From Letharia columbiana (taxonomy: Eukaryota > Ascomycota > Lecanoromycetes > Lecanorales > Parmeliaceae): a DNA stretch of 64,000 nt. The position numbers and the translations under genes were made by a program. The stretch spans positions 62,001 to 126,000 of the forward strand of contig NW_023501045.1 of assembly GCF_014066305.1 (NCBI RefSeq), read 5' to 3'. The notes beneath the pieces are model-generated. The model was not told the origin of the DNA, made no database searches, and worked only from the letters and a program-made list of their open reading frames with translations. The first letter of the stretch is position 1; each line of letters begins with the position of its first letter. This document shows, piece by piece, positions 1 through 13,810 of this stretch.

Positions 1-3000
1 TAAAATTTAATTATATAGAAATATGCTATACTTAATATAGAACTATCTTAACGCGAAGATTATCTTAACGCGAATCGATTTTATATCTAAATTCTAAAAC
101 TTTTAAATATAGCGTATTTTTATATAATTATAATATATAAATTATAAATAAGATTAAATACTTTTTCTATATTCGCGTATATTTTATAAGAAGTATATAT
201 ATAATAATATATTACGATATATATATTCGCTTTTTCGATCTATCTTTATAACTAATTAATAATATATTTTAAATAATATATATTTATTTAATAATCTTAT
301 TTCTCGAGAAATATTTATATATTCTTTATATATCTTCGAGTTTAAAGTTCTTCTAATATTCGCTATTTACGCTTTATTATATATTATAAAACTTTAATAC
401 TATCTTTAAATTACGAAGATATATTCTTTTTCTAAAAGATATAATAAAGATTTTATAATATATTATTAATATTTTAAAGTTAATTTAAGATATTAATATA
501 ATTAATAATCTATAGTATAGATTAATATTAAATAAAATATAAAAAGTTTATAAATTATATTTAATAGCTTAATTATAAACTATATATAAATATATTAATC
601 TTCGCTTAATAGACTTTAATAATAGCGTTAATAGCGATATTAATTTTATTAATATTATTAAGATAATTAATTAACTAGCGAATTTAATATATAGATATTA
701 AAAGTAATAACGAATTCGCGATATTCGATAAAACGTTTATAATATTAATTATAATATATAAAATATTATTAATAAAAGCGTTAATAAGACTATATAAATT
801 AAGTTATAATAGATATATTATTAATAATTAACTTAATCGCGAAGAATATAAGATTTTTATTTAAAATATATTAGAAAATAAGATTAATTTATTAGATTTT
901 ATAAGATTAAGACTTAAATCTAGCGCCTTAACGTTATATTAAATAATTATTTATTATTATTTTTAATTTACTCTTTATATCTTAAAAAATTTATATTTAA
1001 ATATTATTATAAATATAGCTTTCTTTAATATTAATAATAAGAAAAAAGAAATTTAATAGATAATATTATAAATTAAATTATTATTAGATATTTATAATCT
1101 TTAACTTTTAAATATAAATAATATTATTTACGCGGCGATAGAATATATATATAATCTTTTTTAATTATTTATAAATATTAATATTTAAAGAAGTTAATAA
1201 TAAATATAAATTAGAATATAAAATTTCGATCGTTAGTTAATATTATAATAAGGGATTTTTCGCGTAATATAAATAAGTATAAAATTATAAGAAAGAGAAG
1301 AATATAAAGAAAGAGAATAATAATAAGATAGAGTAGATAAATAATAAGATATTTATTAGTTACTTTATTAGCGTAGAAGTTATTAATAAATTTAAGATAT
1401 CTTTAAAGATTTTTAATTATCTCGCGAATAAGATAAAGTATTAAAGTAAGTAATTAAGATATAAAAGTAGCGAGAAGTAGAAGAAGAAATAATATAAAAA
1501 GATTATAAGTTTATTAATTAATAAGAGTATATAAAATATAAAGAGAAAGAAGAATATATAGAATATAAAGGGGGAGGAGGATAATAATAAGAACTCGAAT
1601 TCTTATAAGAATAAGAAGAAGAATAAAGCTTTTTAGTAGATCGCTTAAAAGCTAGTATCTCGATATATTAATAAGAAAAAATAAGTACTCTTCTCGAGTA
1701 GCGAGATATTCTTAAAAGAGTCGTTTAAAAAGAAGACTTATATAAATAGCTTTACGCTTTTAATTAAAGTTATAAATATTATAAGTAATATAATAAAATT
1801 ATCTTATAATAAATTAAAGATTAATCTTTCTATAATTATTTATTATTATATAAATCTAGATTAATTATAATTATAGAGAATTTATAAAAGTAATTATCTT
1901 ATTTTATTATATATTATAAAGTTAAATTAAATATATTATATATAATAATAAAATTATCTTATATAGTTTATATGAAAAATAAATAAATAAGACTAATTAT
2001 CGAATAAGAGTTATTTATTATTCTTTAATTTATATTAATCTTAATTATAAAGAAGCTTTTTAAGAAGATAATATAAATAATAGAATTATAGAAGTATAAG
2101 TTAGATAAATAATAAATAAAAGATTTACGAGTTATAGAATAGATAAGATAATAAATCTTACGATATATAATAATTAATAGAATATAGTCTATATAGAATA
2201 TATATAATTAAACTCTTATTTTTATAACTTATATTATTAAGCGACTTTATTATATATTCTAAATAATTAAAATAATAAGCGTTATTAATAGAACGCGATT
2301 CTATTAAAATATATATTAAGCTCTCTATTATTAATATTAATTTATATAATATTTTAATTAATAATATAATATTATAATAATAATTAATAAATTAAATTAG
2401 AGATACTATTAAAGATTTTAATATTCGTTTTTATATAGAGAGATTTAATATACGCTAACTTATTATTAATAATACTTATATATTATTATTACGCGTATTA
2501 AACTTAATTTTAAAAGAGTTTATAATAAAGATAAATATATTTTAAAGCGAAGTAGATTATATCTAAATATTTAAATAAAATAATAAATATTAATATCTAA
2601 TTTTAGTTATAAATTTATTTTTAATTATAATCTTAACTATATATAAATCTAAAAGAGCTTATAAATAGATAACTAATTTAAAAATAATTTAATAAAAAGA
2701 TTAATATATCCCGCACGCGAATATATATATATTTATAAATATTTAAAAAGGCTATAAGCTCGACGACTTAAATATAAATAATAATTAATTATAATTATTC
2801 GTAGATTAATATAGTTAATAAATAATATTTAATTTATATAAAAGCGAATTAAAAGTATAATTAAAGTATTAAGATTATTTAATAGAGTTTAATAATTTTA
2901 TAAATATATTAATAATAGAAATTATATATTTATATAGCGAGATTTAATAGCGCTAGAGTTAATATATTATATAAAGTCTTTTATAAATTAAGAATAAGCT

Positions 3001-3069
3001 AAATAATTAGATTACTTCTTTAATTAAAAGAGAGATAAACGATAATATTAAAAGATAATCGACGTTACT
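1..3069. repeat. RIP-degraded AT-rich repeat block, no intact gene
   Basis: Almost every C that remains is in CpG, TpC or CpT context. CpA and TpG are nearly absent and TpA is everywhere, which is the result expected of RIP acting on repeated DNA. Stops (TAA, TAG) occur in all frames and there is no ORF of useful length. Some stretches read as long frames broken only at codons that RIP would create from CAA, CAG or TGG, suggesting decayed transposon ORFs. I could not identify the family. Confidence 0.8.
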
Positions 3070-3310
3070 TATAAATATAAATTACTATTATTATTTATTT
3101 ATTAATCTTATTAATTAATATTAGAAAGAGAATATTAAGTCTATATATAAATTTTAATATATAATTAAATATAAATTATAATTATCTATTATAGATATAA
3201 GTATTTATTATTATTTAATTATTAACTTTACTAATTAATATTAATAATAGAATTTTAAATTTATATATAAGATATAGAGTATAATAAAGTATAATCTTCT
3301 TCTATCTAAT
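3070..3310. repeat. tandem pair, about 120-bp unit
   Basis: The stretch around 3,081-3,150 is repeated imperfectly at 3,201-3,270. The shared string ctaattaata / ttaattaata falls at 3,111 and 3,231, a period of 120 bp. Both copies are RIP-mutated. Confidence 0.6.
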
Positions 3311-3413
3311 ATAAAAATAAAAGCTCTATATAAATTATTAATATATTTAATTAAGATATCTAGTATTAATATATTTATATTAAATAAATACTTAATAAAA
3401 AAAAGAGTTAATC

Positions 3414-3745
3414 TTTTTTAAATATATTTTTAATTAAGATAGCGAAGTTAATAAATACGAAGAGAAAATAATTAATAGAGTTTAATAATAAAATAATAGC
3501 GAAGGATTAAAAGTAATATTAACGCTTTTTAAATATATCTTTAATTAAAATAGCGAAGTTAATAAATATAAAGAGAAAATAATTAATAGAGTTTAGTAAT
3601 AAGATAATAGCGAAGAGTTAAAAGTAACGTTAACGCTTTTTAAATATATCTTTAATCAAAATAGCGAAGTTAATAAACGCGAAGAGAAAATAATTAATAG
3701 AGTTTAATAATAAGATAATAATAAAGAGTTAAAAGTAATATATTA
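3414..3745. repeat. tandem repeat, 111-bp unit, three copies
   Basis: The string aatatat followed by t/ctttaat and atagcgaagtt recurs at 3,421, 3,532 and 3,643, an exact period of 111 bp. As 111 is 37 codons, the unit may descend from a repeated protein segment in a former transposon ORF. Copies differ mostly by C/T and G/A transitions, as RIP would produce. Confidence 0.8.
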
Positions 3746-4245
3746 TAAGAATAATTAATAAATAATAAATAAATTAAAAGAGAGTTAAAAGATAGAAAGA
3801 GATTTAAATATAATATTACGCTCTTAATTAAAGTATAAAAACGTTATATATAAGATAATAGATTTATCTTTATATATATAATAAACTAATTCTTAGATAT
3901 AGACTATTTATATATATAAGATTCTATATAAATTCGCTATTATAGAATATATAGAAGAGTCTATAAATTATAAATTAATTAGAAATTTAAAAGTATATAT
4001 TACTAGTATTAAATCTTAATTAATTAAAATCTATTTAATAACATTAATAAGACGTAATTAAAAGTATAAATTATCGATCTATAGATAAAAGTATACTTTT
4101 CTCTATTATAAGATTATTAGATTATTAAATCTTATTTAATTAAGATTATTATTTTCGCTTATAATAGTATAATCTTTATTTCTTTATTTTCTAATCTAAT
4201 CTAATACTCTTATTCTTATTTACTTTATTTAACTACTTATTCTTA

Positions 4246-4340
4246 TTTATATTCTCTTTATTTATATTCTCTTTATTTATATTCTCTTTATTTATATTCT
4301 CTTTTTTCTCTTTATTTATATTCTCTTTATTTATATTTTT
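4246..4340. repeat. 15-bp minisatellite (ttctctttatttata)
   Basis: The 15-base unit ttctctttatttata is repeated about six times with one interruption (ttctctttttt) near 4,300. It lies inside RIP-degraded DNA. Confidence 0.85.
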
Positions 4341-6179
4341 TTTTATTCTATCTTTTAATAATATCGCTTACTTTAAGAAATATTTAATTTAAAAATTATA
4401 GAGCTAATAATTTAAAGAAAATAAAAAGCTTCTCGAGGATTATATTCTTTAGATTTATTATATTAATCTTTATAAGAGAAATTTAAAATACTATATCGCG
4501 CTTTAATATCTCTATAATATATATATTAAATACTATAAAAAAAATCTTTATATTTTTAATTACTATTAATTAATAGATAACTAAGTTTATATAAATTCTC
4601 TAACTATAAGCTTTTAAATAGCTAAAGAAATATTAATATAGAATCTAAATAATTATTTAAATTCTTTATATTTATAAGAAGAGAGAACTCGAAGGAAAAA
4701 AGAAAGAAGATTATATATTTAAAGACTTATAAAAGTTCTCTTAATATATCTTTAATATACTTCTTCTTTATTACTCTCTTATATTTTATAATTTAATTAA
4801 GATATTTAGATATATAATTAAAAAGAAAATAAATAATATATTAAGTAATAAGATTTAAGTCTCTCTTCTTTACTCTTAATTAATATTTTTTATAAATCTT
4901 CTTAATATAACTAATAACTTCGATATTACGATTATTAATTAAGATTTTTTTAATCTCTATTATAAATAATATAAATTTTATTAAATTAAATAATCTAATA
5001 TATTTAATATTTATAATCTAGATAAATTTATTAAAAATAATATAATATTAATTAATAATCTTTTATAACTTAATTAATATTTCGTTAAAAGCGAATATAT
5101 AATAGAAGAAAGCGCTTTATATTAAGAGGAGAATTTATTAAATATAAATAAGATTATTTTTAAATAATATTATTTTAAAATATTAAAGAATCTTAATTTA
5201 AGTCTAGATTAATATATAGTTTTAAATAAATAAATTATTTAGAATATTATAATAGCGAAAGCTAATATAAATTTATTTAAATAAAATTATTAATATAAGT
5301 ATAATAGTCGTCTTACGCTTCTTAGATATTATTTAAATATATATATATTAATTAAGATCTATATAGAGTAGAAGATAATAAATAAAGATATCGAAATTAT
5401 TTTAATCTTAGATATATATTTTTTAGATACGCGTTTCTTAATTATACGTATTTCTTAAACTGGTTTCTTAAATCTATATTTCTCTACTTTATAATCGCTA
5501 ATAATTATTTATTCTAATTTAAAATTAAATCTTTATATCTCGTAATTATTATTAAATTAAATAATTTTAAAATTTAATATTATTTAACTAGTTATCTCGC
5601 TTAATAGAATAAAATTTTTATTATTATTATAAAACTTCTAATTAAAAACTTTATCTTTTTTATTAAATTTAGAATTTTTAATAATAAAAAATATATTAAT
5701 ATTATTATTAATAGCTAATTTTAACTCTTTAATAATCTTTTTAATCTTTATCTTTATATTTTTAATCTCTATCTTTACTTTCTTAATATCTATCTTTACT
5801 TTCTTTAAATTTATAATAATCTTTTAAATAAATATTAGAATATAATTAGCTTTATACTTAATATCTTAATTAAATAATTTCTTTTTATTAATATAATTAT
5901 AAATAATTTATAGAGTTTAAATTATATTAATTTAAGCTAGATTAATAATAAATATAAATTTATATAATTAAGATATATAGCTAAATTATTAATTAAGAAA
6001 TTATTATAATTAAAATTATAATTAAGAAATTATAATATTCAAGATTTATAAAAAAATAGTATATAAGAAAATTTATTAATATATATAAATAAAAAAATCT
6101 ATTAATATATATAAATAAAAAAATTAAAAATAAAGATAATTATTATAAAGTAGTCGAGATTAAAAAATATTATATTATT
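4341..6179. other. RIP-degraded AT-rich stretch, no gene seen
   Basis: Composition is the same as the first 3 kb: TpA-rich, CpA/TpG-poor, no long ORF. I see no tandem structure and no recognisable protein remains. Confidence 0.7.
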
Positions 6180-7620
6180 AAGATTATTAAGCTTCTAGTA
6201 TAAGCGCTAGCTTTTCTAATAATTAAAATTAAAAAATAAATCTTAATAAATTAAGATCTAATTTTATTATAATTAAAAGAGAAGAAATTATATTACTATA
6301 ATTAAAAGAGATAAAAAATTATAAAATTATAATAGAAGAAAGTTTAAAAAAGAATAATAATTATAATTATATTATATATAGCTTTAATATAAAGAGTTTT
6401 ACGCTTTAACTAGTTTATTTAAATAAAGCTAATTATTATTATTTTTATTATTATATTTTAATACTTATTCTTTTTTTATTAATAGATTTATTATAATAAA
6501 TTTATTATAATATATCTCTTATAATTAAAATTCGCTTAATTTTTATTATATTATATATTATTTAATATCGATAATATTATAAAACGCTTTTTATTATAAA
6601 ATATCGCGAGATATATAAAAATACGCTTTTTATATTAACAAATTTTAATTAATAAAATTAACTCTTTTATATATATTTAGATTATTAAAATAAAAAAGAA
6701 AATTATCTTATAAATAATAGAAGCTTTAATATATATTTAAAGTCTTTTTATTAAAATTCTATTAGCGATAATATATTAGTCTTCTCTCTCTTTAATAACT
6801 TCTCTTCTTCTTTCTTCATTAACTTCTCTTTTTCTCTTTTATTTTACTTCGCTTTTATAATTATTAAATATTAAAATTAAATAATAACTCTTTACTCTTA
6901 ACTCTTTAAACTTTCTTTTTTTAACTTTATTTACTTTTTTAAAAATAAAGATAAATAATTTATTCGCTAGCGATAAGATAATTAATTTATATAAAAGATA
7001 TATATTATTAATAAATAATAGATAAAACTCTTTCTTTATTAACTTCTCTCTCTCTCTCTTATTTTACTTCGCTTTTATAATTATTAAATATTAAAATCGA
7101 ATTATAGCTCTCTACTTTTAACTCTTTAAACTCTCTTTCTTTAACTTTATCTATTTCTTTAAAAATAGAAATAAATAATTTATTCGCTAGTAATAAGATA
7201 ATTAATTTATATAAAAGATATATATTATTAATAAATAATAGATAAGATAAAAGATAATAAATATTACTTCTATATTAAGAAGATAATTAATAATAAAAGA
7301 TTATATATAATAATTTACTATTTTATATATAAAGAAGTTTAGATATTTTTTATATATTAAAAGATACTTAAATATAAAAGCTAATATCTCTTACTCGTTT
7401 TATTATTTAATATATATTAAAATAAAAAAAATATAAATTTAAAAGAAGTTTAAAAAGTTAATATTTTAGAATAAATAATAATATTATTATTAAAAGTTTA
7501 AGATATTAGAGAAGAGATTAAAGAATAAATAAAAGAAGAAATAAGAGATTTAGAATTTAAATAAAATCTAGAAATAAGACGAAATTATATTTATACGCGA
7601 GTCTTAAATATAAATATAAT
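6180..7620. repeat. long RIP-degraded repeat, copy 1
   Basis: This segment reappears at about 7,965-9,537. Shared landmarks are gctagcttttctaataat at about 6,209 and 7,982, the block around the tatcgcgagatatat string near 6,600 and 8,748, and tagattattaaaataaa at 6,678 and 8,825. It differs from copy 2 by transitions and by an internal 220-bp duplication at 6,810-7,250. Confidence 0.75.
6810..7250. repeat. tandem duplication, about 220-bp unit
   Basis: The string attttacttcgcttttataa occurs at 6,841 and 7,061, followed in both by homologous sequence through aagatatatattattaata. The period is 220 bp. The duplication is present only in copy 1 of the larger repeat, not in the copies at 8.8, 9.5 and 10.25 kb. 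Confidence 0.8.
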
Positions 7621-7964
7621 ACTTCGACTTATTAAAGATAGATTATAAGTATAAATTATATTTAAAATAATAGCTTAATAATTAATAAACTATTTCGCTT
7701 TTTATAAATAGAGTAAGATTAATAAAAATATAATAATATAATATAGCTAAATATATTACTTTATTTATTTTTTTAAAAATAGAATAAAATATTTAATTTA
7801 AGTTTTTATATATATAATTAATAAGATTAACTCTTAATTAATTAAGATTTAATTAAGATATATTATTTTAGAAAGCTAACTATCGAGCTTTAAGAAATCT
7901 TTATTTATAAGATTTTAATATATATAAAAGATTATAATATTTAATAATATTTTATAATTAGATT

Positions 7965-8824
7965 TATAGATATAGAGACGCTAGCTTTTCTAATAATCGA
8001 GATTAAAAAATAAATCTTAATAAATTAAAACTTAATTTTATTATAATTTAAAAAGAAGAAATTATTATAATTAAAAGAGATAGAAAATTATAAAATTATA
8101 ATAAAAGAAAGTTTAAAAAAGAATAATAATTATAATTATATTATATATAGCTTTAATATAAAAAGTCTTACGCTCTAACTAGCTCGCTTAAATAAGACTA
8201 ATTATTATTATTTTTATTATTATATTTTAACGCTTATTCTTTTCTTTTTAATAAATTTATTATAATAAATTTATTATAAATCTTATACTCTCGCTATTAC
8301 TTATAATATATATCTTATAATTATTTTTAAATTATAAGATAATACTTAAGTATTAAAGATAATAATTTAAATTATTAATATATTTTAAAAGTTAACTCTA
8401 TTATAATAATTATTATAATTAAATAATAATTAAATTATTATAAATCTTAATAAAAAGATAATTATATATTCTATTAACTCGATAAATTATAATTTAATAT
8501 TATATATATTATTAGAAAATCTCTAATTATATAATTATTATTTAAGATTAAATTCTTATAAAATTATATATTTATTATTACTTATAATAAGATAATATAA
8601 AAAGCTATAAATTTATTATAATATACTTATTATAATATATTTATTATTTATCTTTACTTATAAAGTTAATATTAAAATTCGCTTAATTTTTATTATATTA
8701 TATATTATTTAATATTAATAACGCTATAAAGCGCTTTTTATTATAAAATATCGCGAGATATATAAGAATACGCTTTTTATATTAATAAATTTAGATTAAT
8801 AAAATTAACTCTTTTATATATATT
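7965..8824. repeat. long RIP-degraded repeat, copy 2 (left part)
   Basis: Homologous in direct orientation to 6,180-6,677, with an extra AT-rich segment at about 8,280-8,650 absent from copy 1. It leads directly into the 713-bp tandem array. Confidence 0.7.
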
Positions 8825-10816
8825 TAGATTATTAAAATAAAGAAGAAAATCGTCTAGCGAATAATAGAAGCTTCGATATATATTTAAAGTTTTTTTATTA
8901 AAATTCTATTAATAATAATAAATTAATCTTCTTTCTCTTCGATAACTTCTCTTTTCCTTTCTTTATTAACTTCTCTTTTTCTCTTTTATCTCGCTTTTTT
9001 AAAAGTAAAGCTTTCTTTATTTTAACTATTAAGTATTAAAATTAAATTATAACTTTTTACTCTTAACTCTATAAACGCTCTTTTTTTAACTTTATTTACT
9101 TTCTTAAAAATAAAGATAAATAATTTACTCGCTAGCGATAAAGCGATTAATTTATATAAGAGATATATATTATTAATAAATAATAGATAAGATAAAAGAT
9201 AATAAAGATTATTTCTACGTTAAAAAGATAATTAATAATAAAAAATTATATATAATAATTTACTATTTTACGTATAAGAAGTTTAGATATTTTTTTTATA
9301 TTAAAAGATACTTAAATATAAAAGCTAATATCTCTTATTTATTTTATTATTTAATATATATTAAAATAAAGAAGCTATAAACTTAAAAGAAATTAAAAAA
9401 ATTAAGTTTTCTAGATAAGAGATAATATTATCGCTAAGAGTTTTAAATATTAAAGAATAAATTAAAGAATAAATAAAAGAAGAAATAAGAGATCTAGAAT
9501 CTTAACGAAATCTAAAAATAAGATAAAATTATAAATCTAGATTATTAGAATAAAGAAGAAAATCGCTTAGCGAATAATAGAAGCTTTGATATATATTTAA
9601 AGTTTTTTTATTAAAATTCTATTAGTAATAATAGATTAATCTTCTCTCTCTTTAATAACTTCTCTCTCTCTTTCTTCGCTAGCTTCTCTTCTTTACTCTT
9701 ATCTTACTTTCTTAAAAATAAAGCTTTCTTCGCTTTAATTATTAAGTATTAAAATTAAATTATAATTTCTTACTCTTAACTCTATAAATATTCTCTTTTT
9801 TAACTTTATTTACTTTTTAAAAGTAGAAATAAATAATTTACTCGCTAGCGATAAGATAATTAATTTATATAAGAGATATATATTATTAATAAATAATAGA
9901 TAAGATAAAAGATAACGAATATTACTTCTACGTTAAAAAGATAATTAATAATAAAAAATTATATATAATAATTTACTATTTTATATATAAGAAGTTTAGA
10001 TATTTTTTTTATATTAAAAGATACTTAAATATAAAAGCTAATATCTCTTATTTATTTTATTATTTAATATATATTAAAATAAAGAAGCTATAAACTTAAA
10101 AGAAATTAAAAAAATTAAGTTTTCTAGATAAGAGATAATATTATCGCTAAAAGTCTTAGATATTAAAGAATAAATTAAAGAATAAATAAGAGAAGAAATA
10201 AGAGATCTAGAATCTTAACGAAATCTAAAAATAAGATAAAATTATAAATTTAAATTATTAAAATAAAGAAGAAAATCGCTTAACGAATAATAGAAGCTTT
10301 AATATATATTTAAAGTTTTTTTATTAAAATTCTATTAATAATAATAGATTAGTCTTCTCTCTCTTCGATAACTTTTCTTCTTCTTTCTTCATCGACTTCT
10401 CTTCTTTACTTTTATCTTACTTTCTTAAAAATAAAGCTTTCTTCGCTTTAATTATTAAGTATTAAAATTAAATTATAACTCTTTATATTAAACTCTTTAA
10501 ACGTCTTTTCTTTAATTTTATTTACTTTTTTAAAAGTAAAAATAAATAATTTACTCGCTAGCGATAAAGCGATTAATTAATATAAGAGATATATATTATT
10601 AATAAATAATAGATAAGATAGAAGATAACGAATATTACTACTACGTCGAAAAGATAATTAATAATAAAAAATTATATATAATAATTTACTATTTTACTTA
10701 TAAGAAGTTTAGATATTTTTTTTATATCGAAAAATACTTAAATATAAAAGTTAATATCTCTTATTTATTTTATTATATAATATATATTAGAGTAAAAAAG
10801 CTATAAACTTAAAAGA
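8825..10816. repeat. 713-bp tandem repeat, two full copies and one truncated
   Basis: The anchor ta(g/a)attatta(a/g)aataaagaag starts at 8,825, 9,538 and 10,251, an exact period of 713 bp twice. The third copy stops at about 10,816, where it runs into unrelated sequence. The units share a CT-rich stretch, an ctcgctagcgata motif and the string ttttttttatatt. A more diverged single copy begins at 6,678. All are RIP-mutated, so the array arose before or during RIP. Confidence 0.9.
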
Positions 10817-11596
10817 ATAAATTATCTTCGCTTCGCTCTTCGCTCTACTCTTTATAAATTTAATTATTTATTTATTTATATATATCGCCGCGGCGATACT
10901 TTATTTACTTATTTACTTATATATATTATTATAATAACTCTTATAAATCTAATTATTTAAAAAATAGAAGGAAATTATAATATTTAATTAAAGTAATAAA
11001 CTAATTAGCGAGATTATAATATTTTCTTTAATACGTTATATTATTAATTCGATAAATATTATAATAATTATCTCGAGAATTATATATTATAAAAGAATTT
11101 CTATATAATATTACGCGTTTATTAAGATATATAATATTTTTAAATATTAATATCGCTATTATAATTAAATTAGCTAAATTTTTTAATAAAATAAAATTAA
11201 AAGTTTACTTTTTAATTATTATATTATAGCTTCTAATTTAATAAAAATCTATTTAACTATTTATTCGACTTTTATTAAGAGTTTTAAAAAGATTATATTA
11301 CGTAATTACGTATTTTTATTAAAAATTATATATACGTAGAGTATAAATATTATATATTAAGTAATATATTAAAAAATTAAGTCTTAATAGAATTTTCTAT
11401 TTAGATTTATCTTAAAATTAATAAGATTAAATTAAGATTATATATAAAAGACTATAACGCTTAATAATATTATATATTAAATTAATATAACGCGAAGATT
11501 TAATATATATAACTAGTAAATATAAAAGAAAGTATATTATAGCTTATATAAAGAAGAATAGATTTTAATATTAATAATATAAGATTTATATAATAT
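10817..11596. other. RIP-degraded stretch, no gene seen
   Basis: Begins with a short less AT-extreme segment (tatatcgccgcggcgatac near 10,880) and returns to TpA-rich sequence. No ORF or repeat structure was noticed before the minisatellite. Confidence 0.6.
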
Positions 11597-12556
11597 TAAA
11601 TTTTAACGTATATAAACGAATATATAACGTTAAATTTTAACGTATATAAACGAATATATAACGCTAAATTTTAACGTATATAAACGAATATATAACGCTA
11701 AATTTCAACGTATATAAACGAATATATAACGTTAAATTTCGATATATATAAACGAATATATAACGTTAAATTTTAACGTATATAAACGAATATATAACGC
11801 TAAATTTTAACGTATATAAACGAATATATAACGCTAAATTTCGACGTATATAAACGAATATATAACGCTAAATTTCGCTATATAAACGTATATAAACGAA
11901 TATATAACGCTAAATTTTAACGTATATAAACGAATATATAACGTTAAATTTAACGTATATATAAAAACGAATATATAACGCTAAATTTCGACGTATATAA
12001 ACGAATATATAACGCTAAATTTTAACGTATATAAACGAATATATAACGTAAATTTTAACGTATATAAACGAATATATAACGTTAAATTTTAGCGTATATA
12101 AACGAATATATAACGTTAAATTTTAACGTATATAAACGAATATATAACGTTAAATTTTAACGTATATAAACGAATATATAACGTTAAATTTTAACGTATA
12201 TAAACGAATATATAACGTTAAATTTTAACGTATATAAACGAATATATAACGCTAAATTTTAACGTATATAAACGAATATATAACGTTAAATTTTAACGTA
12301 TATAAACGAATATATAACGCTAAATTTTAACGTATATAAACGAATATATAACGCTAAATTTCTAGCGTATTATAAACGAATATATAACGCTAAATTCTAA
12401 CGTATATAAATAAATATATAACGCTAAATTTCGATATATATAAATAAATATATAATATTAAATTCTCAGCGTATATAAACGAATATATAACGCTAAATTC
12501 TAATATATATAAACTAAATATATAACGCTAAATTCTAGCGTATATAAACGAAAATA
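11597..12556. repeat. 34-bp minisatellite, about 28 units
   Basis: Units begin taaattttaacgtatataaa and end with gaatatataacg plus one base. The first two units start at 11,597 and 11,631, giving 34 bp. About 28 units fill 960 bp. Variants affect mainly the ttttaacg part (tttcgacg, tttcgata, ttctagcg) and the last base (c or t). The right end is more diverged, as is usual at array edges. Each unit keeps two or three CpG sites in otherwise AT-only sequence. Confidence 0.95.
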
Positions 12557-13164
12557 TCGCGCTATAAGTAATCTTATTTTTTTTTATAAAGATAAATCTT
12601 AAATTCGATTTCGAAGATCTCTAAATCTATATTTCATCTATTATTAAGTATTTATATTAATAATTATACTATATAAGATATTTAAATAATATAAAATAAT
12701 TTAAATAATAGAAAAAGTTAAGTTTTTAATATTTAAATAGAAAATTTAATATTTAAATTTATAAGTATAGTTTTATAATATTATTTAAAGCTTTTATTAT
12801 AGTATAATATACTTTTTAATATTAATTTTTCTTTAATTCTTTTATTTAATAGTATTAATCTTTTTAATTTAATTTAAATTATTTTTCTTAATATATAAAG
12901 TATTTTTAAAAGTTCTACTATAGCGTAATATATTTTTTAATATTAATCTTTCTTTATTTTATTATTTAATATTAGTCTTTTTTAATAATTATTTTTTCTT
13001 AATATATAAAGTTTTTTATACTTTTAATAAGCTATTAGTAATTTATTTATTATTATTAATACTCTTTTCGAGAATACTTTATCTTTTAAATCTTAATAAT
13101 TAAGAAATTAGATTTAATTATTATTTTAATATAGTTTATTAAAAAGATAAAGTATTAATTTATA

Positions 13165-13810
13165 TATTATATTTTTAATAACTCGTAAAGAGTTAAATTT
13201 AATTTATAAATAAATAATTTAAAGATATTTAATATTAATTATAATAAATATTATCTATAAATAATAAAAACGAATAAGTATTAAATTCTATTAAATTTAT
13301 TTTTTTAATAACTTATAAAGAGATTTACTTAATTTAATTTATAAATAATTAATCTAAAAGATACTTAATATCAATTATAAGATCGAATATTATCTATAAA
13401 TAATAATACTTATTAATATCGTATCTACGCTATTAAATTTATTTTTATAATTTACTAATTTTAGATTATCTCTTTTTTAATTAAATAATTAATCTAAAAA
13501 TACTTAATATTAATTAAAAGATAAATATTATTTATAGATAATAATACTTATTGATATTATATTTACGCTATTAAATCTATTTTTATAGCTCGCTAACTTT
13601 AAATTATCTTTTTTTAATTAAATAAGTAATTTAAAAATACTTAATATTAAAGATAAGCGAATATTAATCTATAAATAATAATACTTATTAATAGATCTCT
13701 TATATTTAGCTTATTAAATTTATTTTTATAGCTCGCTAACTCTTATATTATCTCTTTTTTAATTAAATAAATTATTTAAAACTATCTTAATATTAAAGAT
13801 AACTTTTTAA
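13165..13810. repeat. imperfect tandem repeat, about 140-bp unit, 4-5 copies
   Basis: Landmarks taaatttatttttataact or variants occur near 13,303, 13,436, 13,574 and 13,717, with a weaker copy near 13,165. Each is followed by aattaaataattaatctaa-like sequence, a short AT palindrome, and taatacttattaat. Spacings are 133-143 bp. The copies are strongly diverged. Confidence 0.7.

Noticed and set aside
11597..12556. CRISPR-like array
   Set aside because: Units are contiguous 34-bp repeats with no spacers, in a eukaryotic RIPed context. This is a minisatellite.
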